DNA of 64,000 nucleotides. Source: Streptomyces justiciae. GTDB taxonomy: Bacteria > Actinomycetota > Actinomycetes > Streptomycetales > Streptomycetaceae. Each line of letters begins with the position of its first letter. The first letter of the stretch is position 1. Both the position numbers and the translations under genes were made by a program. The DNA lies in contig NZ_JADDXU010000013.1 in assembly GCF_015163075.1 (NCBI RefSeq), forward strand, positions 124,001 through 188,000, written 5' to 3'. A model generated the notes under the pieces. That model was not told the origin of the DNA. It saw nothing but the letters and a program-made list of their open reading frames with translations, and ran no database searches. Shown here in pieces: positions 35,835-44,667 of the stretch.

Positions 35835-36380
35835 ATGAGGAAATTTTCGGTCCGCAGCCGGGGCGCGGTGAGCTTGGCCGCCGTCGGCCTGCTAGCACTC
35901 GGCGGGTCACCAGCGTCCGCTGCGGTGAGCGATGGTTACGTCCGCGGCTACGACACCTATGTCGGGGACTGGGGTGACGAGGGCGTGCTGAAGCTTGGAG
36001 GCTCGAACTCCAACGCCGTCTGCTTGTGGCAGACGGTCCTCTGGGCGGAGGGCGCTCAGGAGATCGACGGCACCTCGTTCGACCAGGCGGACATTGACGG
36101 CATCTTCGGCCGGAATACCGAGCTTGCCACGTCCTCTATGCAAGGCCGATGGGACCTGGAGTACGTGGACGGGATCGTGGGGTCCACGACGTTCGGGCGC
36201 GCCGACGATCAGCTGGAATACTCCAGCGGCAGTGAAGACCGGGGGCGGACCCTGTTCCTGACTTACGACGGCAGGGCCTACGACTTCACCGTGGCTCGTA
36301 ACAGCGAGGGCAAGTACCGCTTCAAGGACCGCAGCGGTGTCTGGCAGTACGCCGGGTACAACACCTGGACCTGTAACTGA
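35835..36380 (+). CDS. Secreted peptidoglycan-binding-like protein
   Basis: 181 residues with a signal peptide (SRGAVSLAAVGLLALGG, cleavage after SPASA). The middle resembles a PG_binding_1 domain: AVCLWQTVLW, then DIDGIFGRNTELATSSMQ and DGIVGSTTFGRA, the usual xxDGxxGxxT pattern twice. The last 50 residues are aromatic and end in YNTWTCN. No catalytic domain is present, so it may be a cell-wall-binding or targeting protein. Confidence 0.75.
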   Translation: MRKFSVRSRGAVSLAAVGLLALGGSPASAAVSDGYVRGYDTYVGDWGDEGVLKLGGSNSNAVCLWQTVLWAEGAQEIDGTSFDQADIDGIFGRNTELATSSMQGRWDLEYVDGIVGSTTFGRADDQLEYSSGSEDRGRTLFLTYDGRAYDFTVARNSEGKYRFKDRSGVWQYAGYNTWTCN

Positions 36381-36509
36381 CACGCAGCGACCGGGCAGAG
36401 GCAGGTTGGGTCTGGCATCCTCCTGGTGCCGGGCCCGTATCCGCCTCAGCGCTGCAATCTCCATCGGAGATCGAACGTTCGTATACCAGGACGTCCACTG
36501 TCGGTCAGA

Positions 36510-36646
36510 CCGGACCGCCAGTCGAACTCAAAATTACTGGCGAACCGATACGTGCGCTCCAATGCCAGCTGGGTCTTGCCCACCCCGCCCCGGCCGCGCA
36601 AAGGCCTCACCGCCATCCCGCCGAGGACCCAGCGCTGGTCCGCCAC
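36510..36646 (-). pseudogene. NB-ARC ATPase P-loop fragment
   Basis: The minus strand reads GRGGVGKTQLALERTYRFAS followed by NFEFDW, the P-loop and following helix of NB-ARC/STAND ATPases with TPR repeats. No start or further domain is present. Confidence 0.6.
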
Positions 36647-36726
36647 CGGTTCGCCGCACCTGCCACCCCAATCAATGCAGCGATTGCCGGCATACCGCTT
36701 GCCACGGTTGAACTGCTATAGGCAGG

Positions 36727-36840
36727 GCTGGGGAACGCTCGCGCTCGCTGCTGGTGTTCGACAACGGCGAAGAACCTGACGGCCTGGCCTCGTTCTTGCC
36801 AGGCCGCCCGGAACATGCCGGTGAAGCAGCTTCGTCCGGC
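36727..36840 (+). pseudogene. NB-ARC ATPase Walker B fragment (opposite strand)
   Basis: The plus strand reads SRSLLVFDNGEEPDGLASFLPG, the Walker B segment of the same class of ATPases (LLVFDNAxDPxxLxxxLP). It is opposite in orientation to the P-loop fragment 100 bases away, so the ancestral gene was inverted and broken. Confidence 0.6.
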
Positions 36841-36982
36841 TCCGGGCCCTTACGGTCCGGGCGCATCTCAGCGTGTCCCTCCGGCTATGGCCTCTGTGCC
36901 CTCGAGTGGCCCGGCTGATTCTGCGGCCGCCGACTGACGGTGCCGTTGGCCTGGCAGGTAATCTCCGGGCCGGAGGCCAGGG

Positions 36983-39673
36983 TTGGGGGTGCATGTGCGG
37001 GGCCGTGTTGTGGGGCTGGTGTCGCTTGCCGGGGTGACGGCGGTGCTGGCGGTCTTGCTGGCACTGGCGGGAAATGCAGCCACCTCCCAACAGCGCTGGC
37101 CCGGTTTAGTGGATGGGCTGCGGCGGCACCCGTGGCCGTGGGTCGCTGTGCTGGGGGCGCTGTCTTTCGTGGCAGCCGGTGTCGCGATGTGGATGCAGGA
37201 GCGACCACTAACGGTTCAGGATGATCCGCCACCTCCGCAACCCGCGGCCGTACCGGGCTGGTTCGTGGACCGGGACCAGACGCGCGACACGGTGGCGGCG
37301 GTGTGCCGCGGCGGCCGCGCGGTAGGCATCACCACCTCGCTGTGGGGAGCGGGCGGGTTCGGTAAGACCACTCTGGCCATGGCTGTGTGCGCCCACCGGC
37401 GGGTGCGGCGCCGGTTCCGTTCGCGGATCTACATAGTCACCATCGGTCGAGACGTCCGCGGACGGGCAGCCGTGGCCGCCAAGGTCGCCGAAGTCACCCG
37501 ATTCATCACCGGTGACACCAGCGAGTTCGACGATCCCGACCTGGCAGGCGCTCACCTGGGCCGGCTCCTGGACCAGCGTCCCCGCACCCTCCTCGTCCTC
37601 GACGACGTGTGGGAAGACGAGCAGCTCGGCCCCTTCCTCCACGGCGGCCGTCGTTGCGTCCGACTGGTCACCACTCGCAACCCGACGCTCATACCCCCCT
37701 GCGCACACCGCATCCAGGTCGACCAGATGTCACCCGTCCAGGCGAAAGCCGCGCTGACTTGGGGCCTGCCGCCCTTGCCCGACGCTGTAGTTGACGGTCT
37801 GCTCTGTATCACCGGCCGCTGGGCCCTGCTACTGCGCCTGACCAACCGTCTGATCGCCGAACAGACGGCCACCGGCGCCGACCCTGCTGCCACCGCCGAG
37901 CGGATTCGTCACCGGCTGCACGCGCACGGGCCCACCGCGGTGGACGACCCCGCTGCCACCTGGAGCCTCGACGACCCCCGCCTGCGCAGTCAGACCGTGA
38001 AAGCCTCCGTCGAGGCCGCCACCACCCTGCTGCCGCCCGGCGGCGCCGACCGCTTCACCGAACTCGGCATCTTCGCCGAGGACGAGCCCATTCCGGTATC
38101 CACTGTCGCCCTGCTGTGGCAGGCCACCGGCCGGCTGACCGAGCCCCAGACACGCAGACTCTGCAGGGACCTGGCACGCCTGTCCCTACTCACCCTCGAC
38201 CCGCGGCACGGCGGCCAGATCGGCATCCACGACGTCATCCGCGACTACGTCCGCGACGGCCTCGGCACGGCCGGCCTGGCCCGCCTCAACGGCCTGCTCG
38301 TCGACGCCGTCGCCGCCACCCTGCCGGCGACCCGGCCTCTAACCCCCACCGCTCCCGATCCCGAACGCGCCTGGTGGCAGCTTGAGGACGGCTACCTCCT
38401 CGACCACCTCCTCGACCACCTGATCACCGCCGGCCGCGTCGTGTCCGCCGAGGCCACAGCGGGCGATGTGCGCTGGGTTGAAGCACGCCTGGCACAACGC
38501 GGCCCCAGCGCCCCCTGGAACGACCTGGCCCGTATCAACACGCCGCACAGTCGCTCTTTGGCCCTCAGCATCTCCCAAGTCGCCCACCTCCTCACCCCCA
38601 CCGACCCGCCTCACGCCCTCACCGGCGTCCTGCACAACCGTCTTGAGGCGCACCCGCACTGGCGCCCCCAGATCACCGCCCGCCGGCAGGACCCCGCCCA
38701 CCGCCCCTGCCTCGTCAACCGCTGGCCCCTGCCCGACGGCCCCAACGCCGCGCTGCAGCGCCTGCTCACCCGTCACCCACCCGACGTCTCCGGCGGCATG
38801 AGGTCGGTGGCGATCGCCCCGGACAGCACCTGGCTCGTCACGACAGGCAGCGCCGACGGGGGGCGGGTCTGGGACCGGGCCTCGGGGACGTGCACCGCCA
38901 CCGTCACCGGTCACACCGGCGGGGGGCCGGTGGCGATCGCCCCGGACGGCATGTGGCTCGCCATCGGCAGCCATGACGGAAAGGTGCGGATCTGGGACCG
39001 GGCCTCAGGCACCTGCACCGCCAGCCTCACCAACGACACCGACGCCGTGTGGGCGGTGGCGATCTCCCCGGACGGCACCTGGCTCGCCACTGGCGGCCGT
39101 GACGGGAGGCAAAGCATGCTGATCACCACAGAGGGCCGTAACGGGACGGCGCGGATCTGGGACCGGGCCTCGGGAACCTGCACCGCCACCCTCACTACCC
39201 ACACCGACATCGTGGAGTCGGTGGCGATCTCCCCGGATGCCACTTGGCTCGCCACCGGCAGTTTTGACGGAACAGTGCGGATCTGGGATCGGGCCTCCGG
39301 GGCCTGCACCGCCGCCCTCACCGGCCACACCGACATCGTGGAGTCGGTGGCGATCTCCCCGGATGCCACTTGGCTCGCCACCGGCAGTTTTGATGGAACA
39401 GTGCGGATCTGGGACCGGGCCTCGGGGACCTGTACCACCACCCTCACCGGCCACACCGGCGCAGTAGTGTCGGTGGCCATCGACCGAGACGGTACGTGGA
39501 TCGCCACCACCAGCAACGACCGGACGGTGCGGATCTGGGAGCTCGCGGGAGCCCGTACCGTGGCTGTCGCACGCTCCGAGGGGTCGCTGTACGCGTGTGT
39601 TTGGGCGGAGGATTCACAAGAGCTCGCAGTGGGAGGCGAGCGCGGCGTGTACCTCTTCGCCCTCCTGCCCTGA
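36983..39673 (+). CDS. Membrane-anchored NB-ARC STAND ATPase with WD40 propeller
   Basis: 896 residues from TTG 36983; GTG 36989 or GTG 36995 (with a GGGGG run 5 bases before) are alternative starts. Two hydrophobic N-terminal segments (LVSLAGVTAVLAVLLALAG and WPWVAVLGALSFVAAGVAMW) are followed by an NB-ARC domain with P-loop WGAGGFGKTT (about 121-130), Walker B RTLLVLDDVW and sensor VRLVTTRN. A winged-helix/helical region follows, with an NB-ARC-like TELGIFAEDEPIPV. The last 290 residues form seven WD40 blades. No separate effector domain is visible; the membrane part may be the output. Predicted immune-type sensor, by family analogy. Confidence 0.85.
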   Translation: MGVHVRGRVVGLVSLAGVTAVLAVLLALAGNAATSQQRWPGLVDGLRRHPWPWVAVLGALSFVAAGVAMWMQERPLTVQDDPPPPQPAAVPGWFVDRDQTRDTVAAVCRGGRAVGITTSLWGAGGFGKTTLAMAVCAHRRVRRRFRSRIYIVTIGRDVRGRAAVAAKVAEVTRFITGDTSEFDDPDLAGAHLGRLLDQRPRTLLVLDDVWEDEQLGPFLHGGRRCVRLVTTRNPTLIPPCAHRIQVDQMSPVQAKAALTWGLPPLPDAVVDGLLCITGRWALLLRLTNRLIAEQTATGADPAATAERIRHRLHAHGPTAVDDPAATWSLDDPRLRSQTVKASVEAATTLLPPGGADRFTELGIFAEDEPIPVSTVALLWQATGRLTEPQTRRLCRDLARLSLLTLDPRHGGQIGIHDVIRDYVRDGLGTAGLARLNGLLVDAVAATLPATRPLTPTAPDPERAWWQLEDGYLLDHLLDHLITAGRVVSAEATAGDVRWVEARLAQRGPSAPWNDLARINTPHSRSLALSISQVAHLLTPTDPPHALTGVLHNRLEAHPHWRPQITARRQDPAHRPCLVNRWPLPDGPNAALQRLLTRHPPDVSGGMRSVAIAPDSTWLVTTGSADGGRVWDRASGTCTATVTGHTGGGPVAIAPDGMWLAIGSHDGKVRIWDRASGTCTASLTNDTDAVWAVAISPDGTWLATGGRDGRQSMLITTEGRNGTARIWDRASGTCTATLTTHTDIVESVAISPDATWLATGSFDGTVRIWDRASGACTAALTGHTDIVESVAISPDATWLATGSFDGTVRIWDRASGTCTTTLTGHTGAVVSVAIDRDGTWIATTSNDRTVRIWELAGARTVAVARSEGSLYACVWAEDSQELAVGGERGVYLFALLP
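39201..39436 (+). repeat. Near-identical tandem WD40 blade repeat, 126-bp period
   Basis: Two consecutive 126-bp units (42 codons, one blade each). 39201-39310 matches 39327-39436 with about 3 mismatches. The other blades are more diverged. Signs of recent duplication or conversion. Confidence 0.85.
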
Positions 39674-39838
39674 CCTCCAAGGGCTGTTGCCAAGACCTCA
39701 CACTGACAGAACTCGCGGCGGTCGGCCACCATATGACATGCAGCTCCTCGACGATGCCGCTGCTGGCGGTCCCGCAGCGCGCAGATCTTCTCCCGTGCGG
39801 CGACATCCAACCGATCGAGGTCCCGGCAGCTCAGCGGG

Positions 39839-40459
39839 TCAGTGAGACGTGGTCCACCTGAGAGCGACATCGGCCCAGCCCGCGTCCCACCGGGCGAGGT
39901 TGTGCCGTTCCAGCCTGCGGTTGGCGTAGGCGTATGCGGCGGCACCGAGGAGTGGGACGGCCATGGCTGCAACGAGGGCGGAGCCCATGGCGCGGTTACG
40001 GACCTGCGTCATGGTCATGGGCGGGTCGGTGATCTTTCCCTCGTTGTCGACCCAGACGCGGACGGTGCTGCCCGCGGGCAGGGCGGCCTCGACGTCGGCC
40101 TTCGCGGTGCGGGTATGTCCATGAGGGTCGGTAAAACGAACGGAGACCGAGTACAGGGCCTGCTTCGCCTCGTCTGATCCTGGTTCTGGATGGCGAGGGG
40201 CGTCGCGGACCAGTACGGCGGGAGTGTGATGGCGGGTGGCGGCCTGGTGCCGGGCGGTCTCCAGGTGATGGCGGTAGGCGGTGTCGCCGACCAGGAACAT
40301 GGCGACGGGTGTGGTGGCGAGCACGGCCAGAAGGAGTGCTGCCGCGATCCACGCCTGCGCGAGATCGGTGCGACGGCGCAGGGGGTTGCGCCGCCACCGC
40401 CACAGCAGAACGCGGGGGAGTTCTTCAGCAGGGGGCGCTGGGGGTGTTGCGCGGGGCAC
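39839..40459 (-). CDS. Rv1733c-family transmembrane protein
   Basis: 206 residues: Arg-rich start (LLWRWRRNPLRRRTDLAQ), membrane segment AAALLLAVLATTPVAMFLVG, an extracellular domain with SVRFTDPHGHTRTAKADV and GSTVRVWVDNEGKITDPP, then a second membrane segment and LARWDAGWADV. This layout matches the Rv1733c family, whose mycobacterial member is induced by the DosR dormancy system. GTG 40459 follows AAGGAG. Last gene of a four-gene minus-strand group. Confidence 0.85.
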   Translation of the reverse strand: MPRATPPAPPAEELPRVLLWRWRRNPLRRRTDLAQAWIAAALLLAVLATTPVAMFLVGDTAYRHHLETARHQAATRHHTPAVLVRDAPRHPEPGSDEAKQALYSVSVRFTDPHGHTRTAKADVEAALPAGSTVRVWVDNEGKITDPPMTMTQVRNRAMGSALVAAMAVPLLGAAAYAYANRRLERHNLARWDAGWADVALRWTTSH

Positions 40460-40529
40460 GATGTCTCTCCTTCCGCGTGATCGTGACAGCATCGCCGCGT
40501 GTGGGGCGAGGTCGGGACGGGGCCGTGAC

Positions 40530-41333
40530 CTAGTCGCGGTGCACCGGGTCGGCGAGCGCGGAGGGGTGGGCGTGAGCAGCCTGGAGAAGTCGTGCGGCGC
40601 CCCGCACCGCGCTGGTGTGTGGGGCCGGGACGGGCTGGACGGGCGCGTGGAGCCGGTCGACGAGTGGGGAGGTGATGTCAGCTCGTAGCGCGCCTCCGCC
40701 GGCGAGGAGTGGACCCCGTCGGAGGGCGTCCATCGTCAGAGACGTGTGATCTTGGTCCAGCATGGTGGTCACCATGGCGACGACCGCTTCGGTGATCCGC
40801 GTCGGTGGGGTGCGGATGTCCAGGTCGCTGGTGCCCAGGGTGGTGCGGAGGGCGTTGGTCACCGCGCCGTCGGCGAGCAGTGTGACCTCGGTGAGGTGGG
40901 CGCCGACGTCCACGACGAGCAGGGGGCGGGTCAGGTCGGCGTCTGCGGCCACGGCCACGGCGCGTGCGGTGGGGACGGTCAGGACCGTGCGCGGGCGCAG
41001 GACTTCGACCGCGGTGCGGGCTTCGGCCCGGTAGGCCATGCCGCCCAGTGCGGGCGTGGTCAGGATGAGCAGGGGGCGGCCGAAACGGGGCAGGCGGTGG
41101 CCGAGCAGCCGGTCGAGCATCCTGGCGGTTCCAGGGGTGTCGACAATGGTGCCGCGCTGAATGGGGTACGTGGCGCCGGCGCCGGGGGAGGTGACCGTGG
41201 GCACGTCGAGGATCATGCATCGCCCGGACGTCCAGGCTCGGGTGCGGGCGCTCCCCAGATCGAGGGCTATGCCGGTGCACCGTCGGCACCAGGGCCACAA
41301 GCGGTGCCGGGCAGCCACGGGACGCGTGGTCAC
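40530..41333 (-). CDS. MreB-like actin-fold protein, short form
   Basis: 267 residues, shorter than MreB (about 340). Actin-fold landmarks are ALDLGSARTRAW (phosphate 1), VVDVGAHLTEVTLL (phosphate 2) and LLAGGGA (adenosine motif). TIVDTPGTARML matches the MreB-type linker. GTG 41333 overlaps the stop of the upstream TraR/DksA gene (GTGA), with GGGAGG at spacing 7. Such short MreB-like proteins are not the main cytoskeletal MreB; the role is unknown. Confidence 0.75.
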   Translation of the reverse strand: MTTRPVAARHRLWPWCRRCTGIALDLGSARTRAWTSGRCMILDVPTVTSPGAGATYPIQRGTIVDTPGTARMLDRLLGHRLPRFGRPLLILTTPALGGMAYRAEARTAVEVLRPRTVLTVPTARAVAVAADADLTRPLLVVDVGAHLTEVTLLADGAVTNALRTTLGTSDLDIRTPPTRITEAVVAMVTTMLDQDHTSLTMDALRRGPLLAGGGALRADITSPLVDRLHAPVQPVPAPHTSAVRGAARLLQAAHAHPSALADPVHRD

Positions 41334-41701
41334 CGGCCGGCCTCCCTGACCTGCTGGCAGCGGGCGCAGTAGCGGGCCTGCGGCACGATCATCAGTCGCT
41401 CGCGGGCGATGGGTCCGCGGCACAGATGGCAGGTGCCGTAGCGGCCCTCGTCCATCCGCTCGAGGGCGGCCTCGACGTCGGCCAGAACCATGCGCGCGGA
41501 GGCGGCGAGCTTGACGCGGACCTCGGTCTGCGCCGCGGCCTGCCGGTCGAGAGCCGCGTCGAGGCGGGTCGTGGCGGCGTCCGACAGCTGCTGAAGCTGT
41601 TCCTGGCGGAACAGACGTTGTTCGTGCAGGTTCTCGCGCAGTGCGGCGAAGTCCTCGACCGAGAGCGTGGTGTGGGGGTCCTCGACCATTTGTTGGTTCA
41701 C
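41330..41701 (-). CDS. TraR/DksA-type zinc-finger protein 1
   Basis: 123 residues: a coiled-coil helical pair (RENLHEQRLFRQEQLQQL, KLAASARMVLADVEAALERM) and a four-Cys zinc finger (YGTCHLCRGPI, YCARCQQV). Family members bind RNA polymerase through the secondary channel. GTG 41701 lies behind AGGAGG. The gene overlaps the MreB-like gene. Confidence 0.85.
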   Translation of the reverse strand: MNQQMVEDPHTTLSVEDFAALRENLHEQRLFRQEQLQQLSDAATTRLDAALDRQAAAQTEVRVKLAASARMVLADVEAALERMDEGRYGTCHLCRGPIARERLMIVPQARYCARCQQVREAGR

Positions 41702-41750
41702 CAAGTCACCTCCTGGGCAAGGCGGGAGAGGGAGTGCCGGGCGGCGTCCG

Positions 41751-42077
41751 TCAGGCGGTGTCACGCTGGCAGGGCACGCAGAACGGGGTGTAGGGCAGGA
41801 TCTCCAGGCGTTCGACCGGGATGGTCGTGGAGCAGTTCTGGCAGATGCCGTAGCTACCGTCTCGAACGCGGGCGAAGGCGGCCTCGACCTGGGCGAGGAC
41901 CCGCTTGATGGTGGCTTTCTGCGCGGACATCACCTGTTCCTCCGCGTCAGGTCCGGCCTCGCCGATGGCCCGCAGTTGGGTGAGGCGGGAGGCACGTTCG
42001 TGTTCGAGGCGCTGGAGGGCCTCATGCGCCGTCAGCCGCTCGCGACGGATCTCGGTCTGGGGCGTGTCGAGCGACAT
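41751..42077 (-). CDS. TraR/DksA-type zinc-finger protein 2
   Basis: 108 residues, paralogous to the next gene: helical region LQRLEHERASRLTQL and KATIKRVLAQVEAAFARV, then zinc-finger cysteines in YGICQNCSTTI and FCVPCQRD. ATG 42077 has GAAGGA at spacing 6. First gene of the minus-strand group divergent from the NarL-type kinase. Confidence 0.85.
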   Translation of the reverse strand: MSLDTPQTEIRRERLTAHEALQRLEHERASRLTQLRAIGEAGPDAEEQVMSAQKATIKRVLAQVEAAFARVRDGSYGICQNCSTTIPVERLEILPYTPFCVPCQRDTA

Positions 42078-42419
42078 GGCCGTTCCTTCTTTCTGGATGG
42101 AGGCGGAGCGCGCCGCGCAGGCGGCAGCCGGGGGTGAGGGCCGGGGAGTCACGGGGTCGGTTGATGCGTCCAGCGTTGCCGTGCTGCCGCGGAGAACCAA
42201 TCGGGCGCGATACCCATCTGTGGCAAGGCCCGGGACCCATTGCGGCGTGGGCAGGCGAGGTTCCGGGAAATGGGTGGTGGAGCCCATCGATTGCGGCGCC
42301 GGAAGCGGGCAGCCTGGACGGCAGGCCGGTTGAGACCCGTGGCCGCGGCTCATTCATGAGGCGCGCGGTGACAGACGGTGGAAACGAAGCCGTGTCACCT
42401 AGAGAGAGGCGTCATCGCG

Positions 42420-43373
42420 GTGTCCCTGTTCTGGCGGATCTTCGCGCTCAACGCGGTCGTGCTGGGAAGCGCCACCGCGCTGCTGCTGTGGGCTCCGGTC
42501 ACCGTCTCCGTGCCGGTGCTCCTGACCGAGGCGGTCATCCTCGTGGCCGGCCTGGTCGTCATGCTGGTCGCCAACGCGGCCCTGCTACGGATCGGCCTGA
42601 CCCCGCTCGACCGGCTCACCCGGCTGATGACCACCGTGGACCTGCTGCGCCCCGGTCAGCGGCTGCCGGAAAGCGGCCTCGGCGAGACCGCCGAGCTGAT
42701 CCGCACCTTCAACGCCATGCTGGAGCGCCTCGAGCACGAACGGGCCACCAGCAGCGCCCGTGCCCTGTCCGCACAGGAGGCGGAGCGCCGCCGTATCGCC
42801 CAGGAGCTGCACGACGAGGTCGGCCAGAGCATGACCGCGATCCTGCTGGCGCTGGAGCGGGCCGCCGGTGAGGCGGATGAGCCCCTGCGCAGCGAGCTCC
42901 GACAGGCGCAGGAGATCACCCGGGGAAGCCTGGACGAGGTGCGCCGCCTGGTCCGCCGACTACGGCCGGGCGCTCTGGAGGACCTCGGTCTGGTCAGCGC
43001 ACTGACCTCGCTGACCAGCGAGTTCGCCACCCACGTCGGGTTGCGCGTGGTGCGCCGCTTCGACACCGGGCTGCCCGCGCTGGACCAGCAGACGGAACTG
43101 GTGCTGTACCGCGTCGCCCAGGAAGCCCTGACCAACGCCGCCCGCCACGCCGAGGCCGACGAGGTCGAGGTGAGCCTGCGCCACACCGGCGGAGCGTTGG
43201 TGCTTGCCGTCAGCGACGACGGCCGCGGCACCGGCGCCGCCCGCGAAGAAGCGGGAATCCGCGGAATGCGCGAGCGAGCCCTGTTGATCGGGGCCGCGCT
43301 GGATGTCACCTCACAGCCGCAGGCCGGTACGACGGTCCGGCTGACCGTGCCCCTTCTCAGGAAGCAGCGATGA
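42420..43373 (+). CDS. NarL-type sensor histidine kinase
   Basis: 317 residues with two membrane segments at the N-terminus (FALNAVVLGSATALLL, VILVAGLVVMLVANAALL) and almost no extracellular loop, a HAMP-like linker, then the HisKA_3 dimerisation helix with the phosphorylated His in ERRRIAQELHDEVGQS and an HATPase domain (ALTNAARHA, VSDDGRG, IRGMRERA). GTG 42420 is the preferred start (GAGAGG upstream). It overlaps its response regulator by four bases. The short sensor suggests detection within the membrane. Confidence 0.88.
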   Translation: MSLFWRIFALNAVVLGSATALLLWAPVTVSVPVLLTEAVILVAGLVVMLVANAALLRIGLTPLDRLTRLMTTVDLLRPGQRLPESGLGETAELIRTFNAMLERLEHERATSSARALSAQEAERRRIAQELHDEVGQSMTAILLALERAAGEADEPLRSELRQAQEITRGSLDEVRRLVRRLRPGALEDLGLVSALTSLTSEFATHVGLRVVRRFDTGLPALDQQTELVLYRVAQEALTNAARHAEADEVEVSLRHTGGALVLAVSDDGRGTGAAREEAGIRGMRERALLIGAALDVTSQPQAGTTVRLTVPLLRKQR

Positions 43374-44035
43374 CCAAGCCCCACACATCAGTGATCCGTA
43401 TCCTCGTCGCCGACGACCACGCTCTGGTCCGTCGTGGGGTACGGCTGATCCTCGACCGGGAGCCGGACCTCGAGGTCGTCGCCGAGGCGGGGGACGGCGC
43501 GGAGGCCATCGAGCTGGCCCGTACCCATGACGTCGACCTGGCGGTCATGGACATCGCGATGCTCAGGAAGACCGGCCTGCAGGCCACCCGGGAACTCCTC
43601 GCGCTGAAGCCCGGCGTACGGGTGCTGATGCTGACGATGCACGACAACGAGCAGTACTTCTTCCAGGCGTTGAAGGCCGGCGCCAGTGGCTATGTGCTGA
43701 AGTCCGTGGCGGACCGCGACCTGGTGGCGGCCTGCCGGGCCGCGATGCGTGACGAACCCTTCCTGTATCCGGGCGCGGTCACCGCGCTCATCCGCCACTA
43801 CCTCGACCGGGTCCGCCAGGGGGAGGAGCCGTCCGAGCGGGTGCTGACGGCACGGGAGGAGGAGGTCCTCAAACTCGTCGCCGAGGGCCACTCCTCCAAG
43901 GAGATCGCGGAGATGCTCTTCATCAGCATCAAGACCGTCCACCGGCACCGGGAGAACCTGCTGCACAAGCTGGGCCTGCGCGACCGGCTGGAACTCACCC
44001 GTTACGCGATCCGCGCCGGCCTCATCGAAGCCTGA
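43370..44035 (+). CDS. NarL/LuxR-type response regulator
   Basis: 221 residues. Receiver domain with the acid pair ADDHALVRRG, phosphorylated Asp in LAVMDIAM, and the conserved Lys in YVLKSV. C-terminal LuxR helix-turn-helix (LTAREEEVLKLVAEGHSSKEIAEML). ATG 43370 overlaps the kinase stop. Probably regulates neighbouring genes, perhaps including the divergent Rv1733c/TraR group. Confidence 0.92.
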   Translation: MTKPHTSVIRILVADDHALVRRGVRLILDREPDLEVVAEAGDGAEAIELARTHDVDLAVMDIAMLRKTGLQATRELLALKPGVRVLMLTMHDNEQYFFQALKAGASGYVLKSVADRDLVAACRAAMRDEPFLYPGAVTALIRHYLDRVRQGEEPSERVLTAREEEVLKLVAEGHSSKEIAEMLFISIKTVHRHRENLLHKLGLRDRLELTRYAIRAGLIEA

Positions 44036-44138
44036 GACCGCTGACTCCTCAGGGCACCGGCTGCCCACTCCCCAGCCGGGGTCCTGAGGTACCGGCTGCC
44101 ACCTACGGGCTGCCGCCGATGAGAAGGGAGAAGGGGGG

Positions 44139-44597
44139 ATGGCTCGCTTCGCACGCCCTGTGACGCGCACGCGTGGACCTCGCTCGGCAACGGTGTGGGT
44201 CGTCCTGCTCGCTGTCCTCGCCGTCTTGCCCGGCTCGTACGCCCCGGGCAGTGAGCACCCCCGTGCGCTGAGTGGCACAGCGGCCGCCGGCGAGGCCGCG
44301 TCGGCGCAGAGCGCGTCGTACGCGGACAGGTCGTCGTACGCGGACAGTGCGTCGTACGCGGACAGTGCGTCGTACGCGGACAGTGCAGACCCTGCGATCC
44401 CCACTCTTTCCGTACGAAGCGATCGCAACGGCACCGGCGAACGCCATGCTCCGCCGGTCGCCACCCCAGGGGCGGCGCGGGGGGCATCGGCCGCCCCGCT
44501 CCAGTGCACCCCGCCGCCCCCAGCGATCCCGCCCGCACCGCAGCAACCGGCACACCGTCACGGGGTCCGGGCTCCACCCGCGCTCTCCGGCATCTGA
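44139..44597 (+). CDS. Secreted or lipid-free exported protein with SYADSA repeats
   Basis: 152 residues. A signal-like hydrophobic stretch (ATVWVVLLAVLAVLPGSYA) is followed by four SYAD[R/S][A/S] repeats and a Pro/Ala-rich tail. ATG 44139 lies behind a strong GAAGGGAGAAGGGG site. No family is recognised. It lies just before SecDF, on the same strand, with a gap of about 70 bases. Confidence 0.6.
   Translation: MARFARPVTRTRGPRSATVWVVLLAVLAVLPGSYAPGSEHPRALSGTAAAGEAASAQSASYADRSSYADSASYADSASYADSADPAIPTLSVRSDRNGTGERHAPPVATPGAARGASAAPLQCTPPPPAIPPAPQQPAHRHGVRAPPALSGI
44316..44387 (+). repeat. Four tandem 18-bp repeats
   Basis: Unit TCGTACGCGGACAGTGCG repeated four times, in frame (SYADSA); only the first unit differs clearly at its end. 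Copy number is likely to vary. Confidence 0.9.
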
Positions 44598-44667
44598 ACC
44601 CTCACCTCTTCTCTCTTCTCCAGCGCGGCCACCGCGCTGGCCGCGCTGCGCCTGCCGGAGGCCCGCT

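Noticed and set aside
39201..39436. CRISPR-like array
   Set aside because: The repeats are in-frame WD40 blades with a 126-bp period and no spacers.
42180..42260. DosR-type palindrome before the TraR/NarL divergent promoters
   Set aside because: A GGGACCCATTGC sequence is present but not palindromic enough to call a DosR-like box.
44316..44387. CRISPR or intergenic tandem repeat
   Set aside because: 18-bp units without spacers, in frame within a coding sequence.
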